A DNA stretch of 43,651 nt from Nemertoderma westbladi (lineage: Eukaryota; Xenacoelomorpha; Nemertodermatida; Nemertodermatidae): NCBI GenBank assembly GCA_032718475.1, contig JAUCBJ010005405.1, positions 1 to 43,651 on the forward strand, read 5' to 3'. Position 1 is the first letter of the stretch; every line of letters starts with the position of its first letter. The translations under genes were made by a program, and so were the position numbers. The notes under the pieces are model-generated. The model saw nothing but the letters and a program-made list of their open reading frames with translations, was not told the DNA's origin and made no database searches. This document shows positions 11,066 to 19,597 of this stretch, piece by piece.

Positions 11066-11179
11066 GTGCAATGTATGTATTTTGTAAAGTATTTGTTTGT
11101 TTATGTCTTTTTTGTTTATGTATCTACTATTTTACTATGGGCCCCCGTGGCTTGGAATAAATACAGTATAATAATATAT

Positions 11180-11881
11180 ATAATGAAGAACAGGAAGAGG
11201 ATGAAGAAAGTGAAGAACAGGAAGAGGATGAAGAAAGTGAAGAGGTGGGGAAGAGGATGAAGAAAGTGAAGGTCAGGAAGAGGACGAAGAAAATAAGGAA
11301 AGTGATGAAGAAGAAGATGAAGAAAGTGAAGAGGTAGGGAAGAGGATGAAGAAAGTGAAGGTCAGGAAGAGGACGAAGAAAATAAGGAAAGTGATGAAGA
11401 AGAAGATGAAGAAAGTGAAGATCAGGAAAGTGAAGAAGAGGATGAAAATTATAATAATGAGGAAATATTGAGACAATTACTCGGAAATAAGAATAAATTG
11501 CGGAAAATTATTAAACATTTGAAGGAAAATGAAGAAAATAAAGAGGTGACATTGACCCAGGTTCTAGGAAGAAAAATTAAATTACAGAAATTTATTAAAC
11601 ATTTAGAAGAGAATGATGAAAATAAAGAAGAGATATTGAGGCAAATATTAGTAAACAAAAATCAAATGCGGAAATTTATTAATCAAATGGAAGAAAATGA
11701 AGAAAATAGAGAAGAGATATTAAGACAGGTTCTGGGAAATAAAAGTAAATTACTGAAAATTAATGAACAATTGAATAAAATTAAGAAACAGTTGGTTAAT
11801 GAGGAAGATGAAAATAAAGAAAATCGACCAGCTTTTACTTCTTTTCGAAGACCTATGATAAAAAAAACTCTCGTTCAGTAA
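11180..11881 (+). pseudogene. Acidic protein, C-terminal part with four 28-residue coiled-coil repeats
   Basis: No known family recognised. The first half again encodes EEDEESE-type acidic repeats, but an 89-bp tandem duplication (starting at 11239 and 11328) breaks the frame because 89 is not a multiple of three. From about 11459 the frame is open to a TAA at 11879-11881. It holds four consecutive 28-residue units of the form (E/V)(I/T)LRQ-LGNK-K--K-I-(H/Q)--EN-ENKE. Twenty-eight is four heptads, which fits a continuous coiled coil. The end reads SFRRPMIKKTLVQ. The preserved repeats suggest recent coding function. Whether a spliced product bypasses the frame break is unknown. Confidence 0.5.
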
Positions 11882-12250
11882 ATGCCCGCGCAGGAGGACA
11901 CTATTGACATTTGTTTGTTTGAGTTCCTTTCATAATAGTATTAGGACTATTTATCCATAACAATTATATTAGTATTAGGAGTATTTATCCATAATAATTA
12001 TATTAGTATTATAAATGTATTTACCCACAATATTTATTACTATTAGGTCTATTTATTCAAGAAATTATATGTTTTTTATAATATACTTTGGAAAATTAGT
12101 CGACTAAGTCATAATTTTTAAAACCTTAAATAAGGGTTGAGTTATTTTGTAAAGTTAAGAAGAGTGAACCAACAGAGGCAACCTGAAGTCTAATCTCTTG
12201 GCCTTTACTCATAAGACAGCGCATTAACTCCCAAGGTTGCATACTATCAC
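11860..12250 (+). repeat. Duplicated 3' segment, copy A
   Basis: The end of the acidic gene and its downstream DNA are repeated, diverged, at about 16275-16570. Shared blocks include AACTCTCGTNCAGTA, CGCGCAGGA, TTACTATTAGGTCTATTTAT, AAATAAGGGTT, GTAAAGTTAAGAAGAG and TTTACTCATAAGACAGCGCA. The LINE at 12420-16172 lies between the copies. Copy A also contains its own short tandem TAGTATTAGGAGTATTTATCC units. Confidence 0.7.
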
Positions 12251-12299
12251 TATAGCTGGGAGAGTCAAAGCTAGTGTACACTAGATTCAGCCTAGAGCT

Positions 12300-12410
12300 A
12301 GGAAAAATAACAATGCTCTTCTAGGGTTCGAACTCACGACCTTCTAATTAGGAAACTAAGCAAATGATCAGCTTGAAGGCCTTAGACCCTTAATCCTTCA
12401 AGTCAGGTCA
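12300..12410 (-). mobile_element. Possible tRNA-like SINE fragment
   Basis: On the minus strand, GTCGTGAGTTCGAACCC (about 12343-12327) is a good B-box-like sequence preceded by TTTGCTTAGTTTCCTAATTA, which resembles a tRNA anticodon arm. The A box is poor, so this is either a decayed SINE head or a tRNA pseudogene. Confidence 0.35.
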
Positions 12411-12817
12411 GGTATTCTAGGTCATTGATCAAGAAAACTTGCCACCTCCATGTAGCATAAAGGAGGTGCCACCTGTAGCTGCATAGACCCTCTTACTAGG
12501 GCAAATCTGGTCCTGCAACTAGGACCCCCTTCGTTCTGGGATAAGGACGCCCTTGGTCCTGGATTAAGGACCCATATACTTGGCTGCAGGGGTATATGGC
12601 CTGACCAGGCAGATGGTGATCTACCAATGGCTGGTCAGGAGTAGAGTGTTCTCATGTCCACTCTGAGTGCACTTCACTGCGACCTGCACCTGGTAGCAGG
12701 GGTACAGGGCATGACCCAGCAGATGAGCTGCAACAGCCAATGGTGGGTCATGTGCGCCAGAGTAGATATGGGTGATGGGCCTTATATCTGACTCCATTGC
12801 GACACCCACCCTGTGGA

Positions 12818-13783
12818 ATGGCAAACCAAGGTGTGGTATTTGCCCCGAGAGCTGACTCGGCAAAAAATCACCACCCAACCCCCACTATGGATTACATTAG
12901 TAATGCGGAGGTCCGGCCACTAGAGGCCAGTGGAATTACCGGACACAATCGGCCTCACAGGCGTCAGTTATCTCCTAACCGGCTGCCTGTCTCACCCCCT
13001 ACTGGAGAGAGAGCAGCTAACAATTCTTTGAGTCCCTTTCCTGATGATCTTTCTGGCCCAAACCCTGGGTCACCAGTGAGGCCAGATTATGATGGGGAGA
13101 GGGATTCTGGAGTTGGAGGCTACTCTCATGTTCCACCCCCACCAACAAAGCCATTGGTGAATCTGAGGCAAGTCACTAGTCTAGCCTCAGTAAACACCCT
13201 AACACTCGGGTCCCCAATGCGACAAGGAGAGCTGACTGCCTTGGCAGATAAGCTTTCTCTTAGCGCAGTGGGTGTTCAAGAGCACCGAATGCAGACTGGA
13301 CCGACTGATGAGGTTCTGATTAAGGACATGGGGGTCGGTTGGCGACTCGCCCTCGCGTCAGCAGATGATAGTGGTAATGGTGGAATTGGTCTATTGATGA
13401 ATCTAACTGCACATGCAGCATTGGACAAAATAGACCAAATCTCTAACCGCATCATCCGTTGCCACTTCTCATGTTCTGGAAGACTGGCTAAGAAGTTTCC
13501 TAAGGTGGTTCTGATTGTGTGCTACTCTCCAACTAGTGTTGCCCCTGTAGAGGAGGTGGAAAATTTCTACCACAATCTACAAGCAGCTACTGATGGAGTG
13601 GATCAGGATGCATTCTTAACATTCCTGGGAGACTTTAATGCAAGTCTGCATCAATCACCTACATCGCCCTGGGTCTATAGCAATAGTGTTAACCGAAATT
13701 CTTCAGGATTTTATCTCTGGAAATGGATTGTTTTCGGCTGGAACCCAGTTCAAGAAGCGAACTGGAAAGCTATGGACTCATAG
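12818..13783 (+). pseudogene. LINE endonuclease domain, first part
   Basis: This is the N-terminal part of the LINE polyprotein. Plausible starts are ATGs at 12818 or 12887. A proline/serine-rich leader (residues about 40-130) precedes an APE-like endonuclease with GVQEHRM (metal-binding Glu), VCYSPTS and FLGDFNASL (catalytic Asp/Asn). A frameshift near 13690-13720 ends the domain early; the correct frame resumes in the next segment. The enzyme nicks target DNA to prime reverse transcription. Confidence 0.75.
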
Positions 13784-14018
13784 TGGACCCAGTGGTCACA
13801 AGTCCCAGATAGACCATATTCTGTTTCATAGGAAATACAGGAGCTCTATACAAGACTGTAATGCATTTACACTTCGACCCTTCTCCAGTGATCACCGCCT
13901 TATTGTGGCCAAGATAAGACTTAGTCTGCGTGCTAGCAGAACAACGAAATCTGCCTTGCCGCGGCATGACTGGTCCTCTCTGTTGCAACAGCCAAGTTTG
14001 AGATCCAGCTTCACATGA
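13638..14018 (+). pseudogene. LINE endonuclease C-terminus, after frameshift
   Basis: From about 13715 this frame carries SQIDHILF and FSSDHRLIVAKI, the C-terminal catalytic Asp and Asp-His of APE endonucleases. It ends at a TGA (14016-14018), beyond which the same frame continues into the RT region, so the TGA is a single nonsense mutation. The codons before about 13700 in this frame are out of register and are not meaningful. Confidence 0.7.
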
Positions 14019-14054
14019 CAGCTGAGCAACAGGTATGAGGCTCTTGCCTCTGAG

Positions 14055-16118
14055 GTGGCAGATCACTGTGAGGGCTATACTGCCTTTACAGAAGCAGTTA
14101 AGTTAGCAGCTGCAGAAACAGTTCCAGTCTCCCTCGAAACAGGAAACTATTTGCCGCATTCTACCCCCTGGACTGACAACAAAATTCAGAAGTGCCGAAA
14201 TGACCTTCATAAGGCACAGAAAGAGTCCCGACTCAAACAGACTACAGCAGCCGAGAATGCAGTTAAGGCTGCATCTAGGTCCCTGAACAGGCAGTACTAT
14301 GTTAATCTACAGGAGCTAATAAACCAACAGGTTGATGCCATCAATGATGCTGACGACAGCAGGCAATCATCCCAGGCATGGAAATCGATCAACTTGCTTA
14401 CTGGGCGGAAAAGCCAACCAATCACCAAGGTTAAGGCTGAATCACCAGCCGATCGCCTCAATGGTTGGAAAGCCCACTTTGAAAAGTTCCTCAATAATGA
14501 CAGGGTATTGCCTGATAACTTTATAGAAGTAAAAGTGTCTGAGTCTGTACTCCCAGATATTCCCATTGGCGATATCTCCTTTGCAGAAGTGAAGGCTGCT
14601 GCAAAGAGCATTAAGACCAATCGTGCCAGTGGAGTAGATGGTGTTCACCCTGAGGTCTTTAAAATACCTGAGTGTTTAAAGCTCATCTATCCCATCATAG
14701 TAGACATGTACCGAACAACAAGAGTCCCACAAGAGATGAAAACAAATAAGTTGGTGCCAGTTCCCAAGAAGGGCAACCTAACACTCTATGGTTCTTTTCG
14801 GGGAATCTCATTCATCTCGATTGCTGCAAAGCTATACAATAGGATTCTATTAAATCGCATCAGGGATCCCATTGAGAGACTGCTCCGTGGAAATCATAAT
14901 GGGTTCCGTAAAGGTCGTGGGACCATGGAGCCCATTTTGGCACTTAGAAGGATAATTGAAGAATTATCAAAAAAGAAAGACAGGCATCTGGCTGTTATCT
15001 TTGTTGACTTCTTCAAGGCCTTTGATTCAGCCTCTCGCTCACGTATGTTCAGCATACTTTCATTATATGGGATTCCTGATGAAATTATTGCAGCAATCAG
15101 ATCAGTATACGATGGTTCGACAACATTTGTGTCTACTGTTGACGGTGACACAGAACCATTTGAAGTGTTATGGGGCGTCCTCCAAGGAGACACACTTGCA
15201 CCATTCTTGTTCATTATTGTGGTTGACTATGTTCTACGCATGTCCTTAGATCATCATAATGATGATGGGGTGATGATAACTCCCCCTACTGGCTCCAGAA
15301 GTCGAGGAAATCCTGCCAAGTACCTAACTGATCTAGACTTTGCTGATGACTTAGGAGTAATCTCAGAATCATTAGAGGGAGCCCAACGGCTCCTCAGCTC
15401 ATTAGAACATGCTGCTTCTAGTGTTGGTCTTTTTATTAACTCCAGAAAGACCAAAATTTTGACAGTTAACTTTGAAAGTCCCCAGCAAGTCTCTGATCGG
15501 ATGAGCATAAGCTCAAAGGATGGTATGCTTGAGCATGTGGACGACTTCTGTTACCTAGGATCATGGATCCGGAAGTCAGGTGAGGACCTTCGAATACGTA
15601 AGGGAAAAGCATGGGCAGCCTTGAATAGGCTTTCCAGGATTTGGAAGTCACCGAGAATTAATCGGAAACTTAAGGTCCGATTATTTAGAGCAGCAGTAGT
15701 TCCAGTACTCCTCTACGGGAGTCCATGCTGGGCTCTAACTGCTGAGGACACCAAATCTCTGGATGGCACATTCACAAGAATGCTACGCCGTGTTCATTGT
15801 GTCAAGTACAATGCACACATCTCCAACCAGACACTATATAACATTGGAGGTATCTCATTGGTTCCCCCAAGCTTGACACTAGAACAAAATCGCCTGCGCT
15901 TTGCAGGACATTGCTTTCGCCGTGAGGACCAGCCAGTGGATAATCTTGTACTTTGGCAGCCTCATGGAGTGAATAAGCATGGTGGACAGCCCATGACTTT
16001 CTTGAGACGCATCTTAAAGGATACTGGCCTTGAAGATGCGGATGATCTAGCAAATGTCATGGGTGATAGGGAGTTGTGGCGGTGCAATTTTGTTGACAAG
16101 CCGGCACAGCATTCTTAA
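14055..16118 (+). CDS. LINE reverse transcriptase (RTE-like), intact domain
   Basis: This 687-residue frame is in register with the endonuclease C-terminus. RT blocks are visible in order: KTNRASGVDGVHPEVFK, LVPVPKKGN, SFRGISFISIAAKLYNRIL, NGFRKGRGT, VIFVDFFKAFDSASR (catalytic Asp), GVLQGDTLAPFLFIIVVDYV, and DLDFADDLGVIS with the FADD catalytic pair. The thumb and C-terminal region include CYLGSWIRKSGEDLRIR, VLLYGSPCWALT and RLRFAGHCFRRED, patterns seen in a widespread RTE/CR1-like group of animal LINEs. No RNase H is present. The domain has no internal stop, but the element as a whole is interrupted upstream. It copies element RNA at nicked chromosomal DNA. Confidence 0.85.
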   Translation: MADHCEGYTAFTEAVKLAAAETVPVSLETGNYLPHSTPWTDNKIQKCRNDLHKAQKESRLKQTTAAENAVKAASRSLNRQYYVNLQELINQQVDAINDADDSRQSSQAWKSINLLTGRKSQPITKVKAESPADRLNGWKAHFEKFLNNDRVLPDNFIEVKVSESVLPDIPIGDISFAEVKAAAKSIKTNRASGVDGVHPEVFKIPECLKLIYPIIVDMYRTTRVPQEMKTNKLVPVPKKGNLTLYGSFRGISFISIAAKLYNRILLNRIRDPIERLLRGNHNGFRKGRGTMEPILALRRIIEELSKKKDRHLAVIFVDFFKAFDSASRSRMFSILSLYGIPDEIIAAIRSVYDGSTTFVSTVDGDTEPFEVLWGVLQGDTLAPFLFIIVVDYVLRMSLDHHNDDGVMITPPTGSRSRGNPAKYLTDLDFADDLGVISESLEGAQRLLSSLEHAASSVGLFINSRKTKILTVNFESPQQVSDRMSISSKDGMLEHVDDFCYLGSWIRKSGEDLRIRKGKAWAALNRLSRIWKSPRINRKLKVRLFRAAVVPVLLYGSPCWALTAEDTKSLDGTFTRMLRRVHCVKYNAHISNQTLYNIGGISLVPPSLTLEQNRLRFAGHCFRREDQPVDNLVLWQPHGVNKHGGQPMTFLRRILKDTGLEDADDLANVMGDRELWRCNFVDKPAQHS

Positions 16119-16274
16119 AAATGCAACTGCAATGCAGCATGCCGATCCTAGTAGTAGTAGTAGTAGTAGTATTACTTACCAAAGCAACTAACACTTCCAA
16201 GTCACCAGTGTCTATGAAAGGAGAGCCACCACCAAGTCAGAAAAGTTGGTTATTAATTGTCGAGATTCTATTAT

Positions 16275-16570
16275 GTGGAACTCTCGTACAGTATTTGCAC
16301 GCGCAGGACGATGCTGATGAAATTTATTTGTTTGTTTGACTTCCTTTTATATTAGTATTAGGATTATTTATCCACAATAATTATTACTATTAGGTCTATT
16401 TATTCATGAAATTTCTATAATATATTTCAGAAAATTACTCGACTAAGTAGTATTTTTGAAAACTTTAAATAAGGGTTAAGTTATATTGTAAAGTTAAGAA
16501 GAGCGAACCAAAGGACTAGTCTCTTGGCTTTTACTCATAAGACAGCGCACTATCTCCCAAATGTAGATAT
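16275..16570 (+). repeat. Duplicated 3' segment, copy B
   Basis: Diverged copy of 11860-12250 (see copy A). It starts near AACTCTCGTACAGTATTTGC and runs through ACTCATAAGACAGCGCACTA. The protein-coding part upstream in copy A is not recognisable here, so either only the 3' portion was duplicated or the rest was lost. Confidence 0.65.
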
Positions 16571-16671
16571 ACTCACTAATCAAGTTATCCAATGCAAACC
16601 AGATTCCCCTCCAGCATCTAAAGAATGGCTTTAGCCTGTACTGTTACATACACCTCAATACTTTACAAAAT

Positions 16672-16733
16672 CACCCTCAACCTCACCCACCCTCAGCCTC
16701 AGCTTTAGCCTCAACCTCAGCCTCAGCCTCATT
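16672..16733. repeat. CCTCAG-type microsatellite
   Basis: Imperfect hexanucleotide repeat built from CCTCA(G/A)(C) units. Confidence 0.75.
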
Positions 16734-16914
16734 GGGATGGTTTCGCAGGGTTGATTTTATTTTGAGGCAAAACTAATGTTTTACATTTAATTGACCCAAT
16801 GAAATGTGTTTATTATTCCCTCAATCCAATAGCACGTCTCTCTCCTTTTTTTTTATTTATATTGGTTCCCCCAAGCTTCACTTTTATTTTGAGACTGTTA
16901 ATAGATTGATTCAG

Positions 16915-17560
16915 TATCCAACATGCTGCATGAACTGATGAAGGCCTCTTCGCTTCAACAGACTGACAGATTGTTACAGTAATAGTAACCAACGTGCTGC
17001 ACACAGGTATCTTAAACACAGTACAGCAGTACCCCACGTGCTGGGCGAAGGTATCTTAAACGTTTCAATAGATTGTTTGTACAGCTTACCCCACGTTGCA
17101 TATTCTGCAGTGCTGCTTGAAGCTCTCTTAAACGACTCAACTGATTGTTTCAGAATCCAATGTGCTGCACAAAGGTCGCTTAAACGTTTCAACGGATTGT
17201 TTCAGTACAGCAGTATCCCATATACTGCGCGAAGGTATCTTGAATATTTCAATAGATTTGTTACAGTACCTACCCCTGTACCCCACGCAGCCACGTGCTG
17301 TATGAAGGTCTCTTAAACGTTTCAATAGATTGTTTCAGTATCCAACATGCTGCTCACGATGGCTGGCCTCTTAAACGTTTCAACAGATTGTTGCAGTACC
17401 CCACGTACGATGGTACGTGCAGCATGAACAGATGAAGGTCTCTTAAACGTTTCAACGGATTTGTTTCAGTACCGGTATCTCACATACTGCGCGAAGGCCT
17501 CACGCTCACAGTCTCAAACGTTTCAATGGATTGATTCAGTATCCAACATGCTGCCCGAAG
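16915..17560. repeat. Degenerate ~60-75-bp minisatellite upstream of LINE ORF1
   Basis: About nine units share TCTTAAACGTTTCAA(T/C)(A/G)GATTGTTTCAGTA followed by CCCA(C/A)(G/A)TGCTGC and a GAAGG. Core positions are near 17049, 17127, 17187, 17236, 17309, 17368, 17440 and 17512, with a weaker unit near 16958. Unit length varies. The array stops 15 bp before the ORF1 start codon, so it may be the tandem 5' UTR of the LINE. Confidence 0.75.
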
Positions 17561-17574
17561 TCTTCTGAACAGAT

Positions 17575-18525
17575 ATGCAGATGTTATATGACCCCTGCCC
17601 CCATTGTCAAAAAGGGGTCACAGGAAATAACTGTCTCGGATGCGAGATTTGTGGCGCCTGGATTCATTCAAGCTGCTTGGGATTATCTGTATCTGATATA
17701 AAGATTCTTGCAAACTGCAAATTTTGTAAGATTGTATGTTCGCCATGTGAATCAAAGGGTGCGCTAACTACCGGTACCTCAGCCGTGGACAACTCGATGG
17801 CGAGTCTTGAATCTTCTCTCAAAAGAGAAATAGCTTCACTCGCTGCAGAGGTATCAGGTTTACGGGATGGTGGTCAAATTGGTTCGGTTGATCCCACTGA
17901 GGGCGAATACAACACATTAGGATCAAATACTTCCGGTAATCCATGGAGATATGTTGGGAAAAAAACTACCTGTAATCGAGAATTTCGCACTACCCACGGA
18001 AACGCCGATCCCAAACCCCCGGTGTTAACTTTGGAAGATGTTTCTAAAGAGATTACTGATCAAAAAAAGAGGAGCAATAACATTGTGATAACTGGTTTAC
18101 GGATAACAAACAATAATGAAGACAGTGAACGCATTTCAACATTGTTAGAGCAGTTCCAGGAGACACAGGCCCTCGACCGTATAATAATGCGAAGACGGGG
18201 AAGGGAGGGTAAACCTTCTAAATTCATCATACGCCTACAGGATGCAGGCTCTGTGAACAATATTATGAAGGAAAAAAGAAAGCTCAGGGAATCAGCAGAC
18301 TACCGGGAAATATTTATTGATCGTGATCTTATTCGGCTGCAAGCAGAAGAACAGTTTCTTCGCCGCCAGGCGCTAAGAAACTCTCGTCCTCGCAGTAGTA
18401 TCGGCTCCTTACAAAATACAACCAACGGTAACCAACTGCGTGATGAGCGACCTCTGTCTCCAACGGCTCCTGCATTTCAATCAAACATTGACAGTAACTC
18501 CTCTGCTATTCAGGGAAACCAGTAG
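17575..18525 (+). CDS. CR1-like LINE ORF1 protein with PHD finger
   Basis: This is a 316-residue ORF1 with an intact frame from ATG 17575 to TAG 18523-18525. It carries a PHD-type zinc finger at residues about 8-60 (CPHCQKG ... CEICGAWIHSSCLGL ... CKFCKIVCSPC) and a putative coiled coil at about 75-100. An RRM/transposase-22-like region follows at about 160-270 (KKRSNNIVITGLR, RRRGREGKPSKFIIRL), then a basic C-terminus (LRRQALRNSR). ORF1 proteins of this type bind LINE RNA and help form the retrotransposition particle. The decayed minus-strand copy at 1-979 has the same block order and additionally a C2HC finger upstream. ORF2 starts right after but is mostly deleted, so the element cannot move by itself. 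Confidence 0.75.
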   Translation: MQMLYDPCPHCQKGVTGNNCLGCEICGAWIHSSCLGLSVSDIKILANCKFCKIVCSPCESKGALTTGTSAVDNSMASLESSLKREIASLAAEVSGLRDGGQIGSVDPTEGEYNTLGSNTSGNPWRYVGKKTTCNREFRTTHGNADPKPPVLTLEDVSKEITDQKKRSNNIVITGLRITNNNEDSERISTLLEQFQETQALDRIIMRRRGREGKPSKFIIRLQDAGSVNNIMKEKRKLRESADYREIFIDRDLIRLQAEEQFLRRQALRNSRPRSSIGSLQNTTNGNQLRDERPLSPTAPAFQSNIDSNSSAIQGNQ

Positions 18526-18551
18526 GAGGGGAAGCTAGTAAAGGAACCTCC

Positions 18552-18720
18552 AGTCTGATAAGTTGTTGCTTTTTCAACAGCCAATCACTACGCAATAAAC
18601 TGCCTGACTTTGAATATTTTTTATCTAATGCAGACTGTGAAATTATTGGAATTACTGAGACATGCTGACATGGATGGCTAAACGAGTTAGAACATTGTCA
18701 TTTTAATAGATTCGATTGAT
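18552..18720 (+). pseudogene. CR1-like LINE ORF2 endonuclease, short 5' fragment
   Basis: Reading from 18552 gives SCCFFNSQSLRNKLPDFEYF then CEIIGITETC, the N-terminal block of APE endonucleases ending at the catalytic Glu of the E-T motif. A TGA follows directly, and another stop comes before 18720. The rest of ORF2, including all of RT, is missing. It lies only 27 bp after ORF1, the usual ORF1-ORF2 arrangement. Confidence 0.7.
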
Positions 18721-19092
18721 TAGCACACGTGATTATGATTATTTTTATTTATTTTCTATTTGGTATGTATACACTTTCGTCCTTTTTATGAACATATCGT
18801 AGTTAACTTTTTTTATTTCATTGCGTAATACAATGTTTTTGCATTATAATAATTTTTTGGTGATGCTGTGCAGCGCCCCCAATAAGTGCAATTTGCCTTC
18901 GTGGTCTTCCCCTCTTTTTCTTTTCATTTTATTAAATACATAAAATGTTTTTTACATGATAGTGACCAGTTATTGATGTCGTGGTTATTTATAATTATTG
19001 CGGTTCCAATTTCAGTGTATTATAAATTGTTAATTTCGTTACTTATATGTTTTTTTCTAATTTTAATAAAAAAGAGAATTCAATTCAATTCA
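18721..19092 (+). other. Probable 3' UTR of the same LINE
   Basis: This AT-rich, T-rich sequence ends in AATTCAATTCAATTC at about 19078-19092, a short tandem tail of the kind found at CR1-group 3' ends. If so, the locus is a LINE with an internal deletion of most of ORF2 rather than a simple 5'-truncated copy. This is inferred from the tail only. Confidence 0.4.
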
Positions 19093-19109
19093 TGTACGCT
19101 GGATGTGCT

Positions 19110-19360
19110 GGGCTGAGTCCTGCTCCGGCGCCAGGTCAATTTCTGCAGCGACGACGCCGGGAATATTTCGACGCCTGCTGCGCCGAGAGCGCAGCATCTC
19201 TATCATTGCCAGTGCTCCACCGGCTACGCCGGCATAGCACATCACTGCGCCGACCCTTCCAGCCTTCCGGCTCATTGGCCCGGCGTTGCACATTTCTGCG
19301 CCAGCTCCCGGCGCAAGTTCTAGAGGCTGCGCCGAACGTGCTCGGCGTACATGTAAAACT
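19110..19360. repeat. GC-rich island of degenerate GCGCCG-containing units
   Basis: Compared with its AT-rich surroundings this 250-bp block is rich in C and G and repeats motifs such as CTGCGCCGA, CCGGCGCCA, ACGCCGG and TGCGCCAGCTCCCGGCGC at roughly 30-45-bp intervals. It is followed by a C run (19385-19402) and CTTGGGTACGCCCCTG (19403-19418), which resembles an inverted hAT-type terminus. It may be the interior of a GC-rich MITE. Confidence 0.45.
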
Positions 19361-19597
19361 TTTCAAGGGGCTACCCCTCGCCTGCCCCCCCCCCCCCCCC
19401 CCTTGGGTACGCCCCTGTTTCAGCAGTACTGACAGCTACAGTCTTCAGTTCTTACATTTATCAAATACTATTAGGCCTATTTTAAGGAATCATCATTCCA
19501 CATTCAGTCATTAAAAATGCATATTGCAGTACGGCAGGTAGGCCCTATTCACTATTCAGCTATTGCATATATTACAGTATTAGTTACAATATACCCA

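Larger units (their letters stand above)
12420..16172 (+). mobile_element. APE-type non-LTR retrotransposon, RTE-like, almost complete
   Basis: This LINE has a 5' region with two ~110-bp imperfect tandem units (about 12580 and 12689, both with GCAGGGGTA and ending CATTGCGAC/CACTGCGAC). One long endonuclease-RT coding region follows, then a very short 3' UTR and an (AGT)n tail at about 16148-16171. A single ORF with APE endonuclease and RT, no RNase H, and a microsatellite tail fits RTE-type elements, but I cannot place the clade firmly. The 5' limit is approximate. Only one frameshift and one nonsense codon are visible, so the copy is young. Confidence 0.75.

Noticed and set aside
12797-13783. 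Stand-alone host APE-like nuclease gene
   Set aside because: The frame connects with RT in the same element, and the typical LINE 3' tail follows.
16121-16339. 72-codon reading frame after the LINE
   Set aside because: It starts in the LINE 3' end, runs through the (AGT)n tail and ends in the duplicated segment; no coherent domain.
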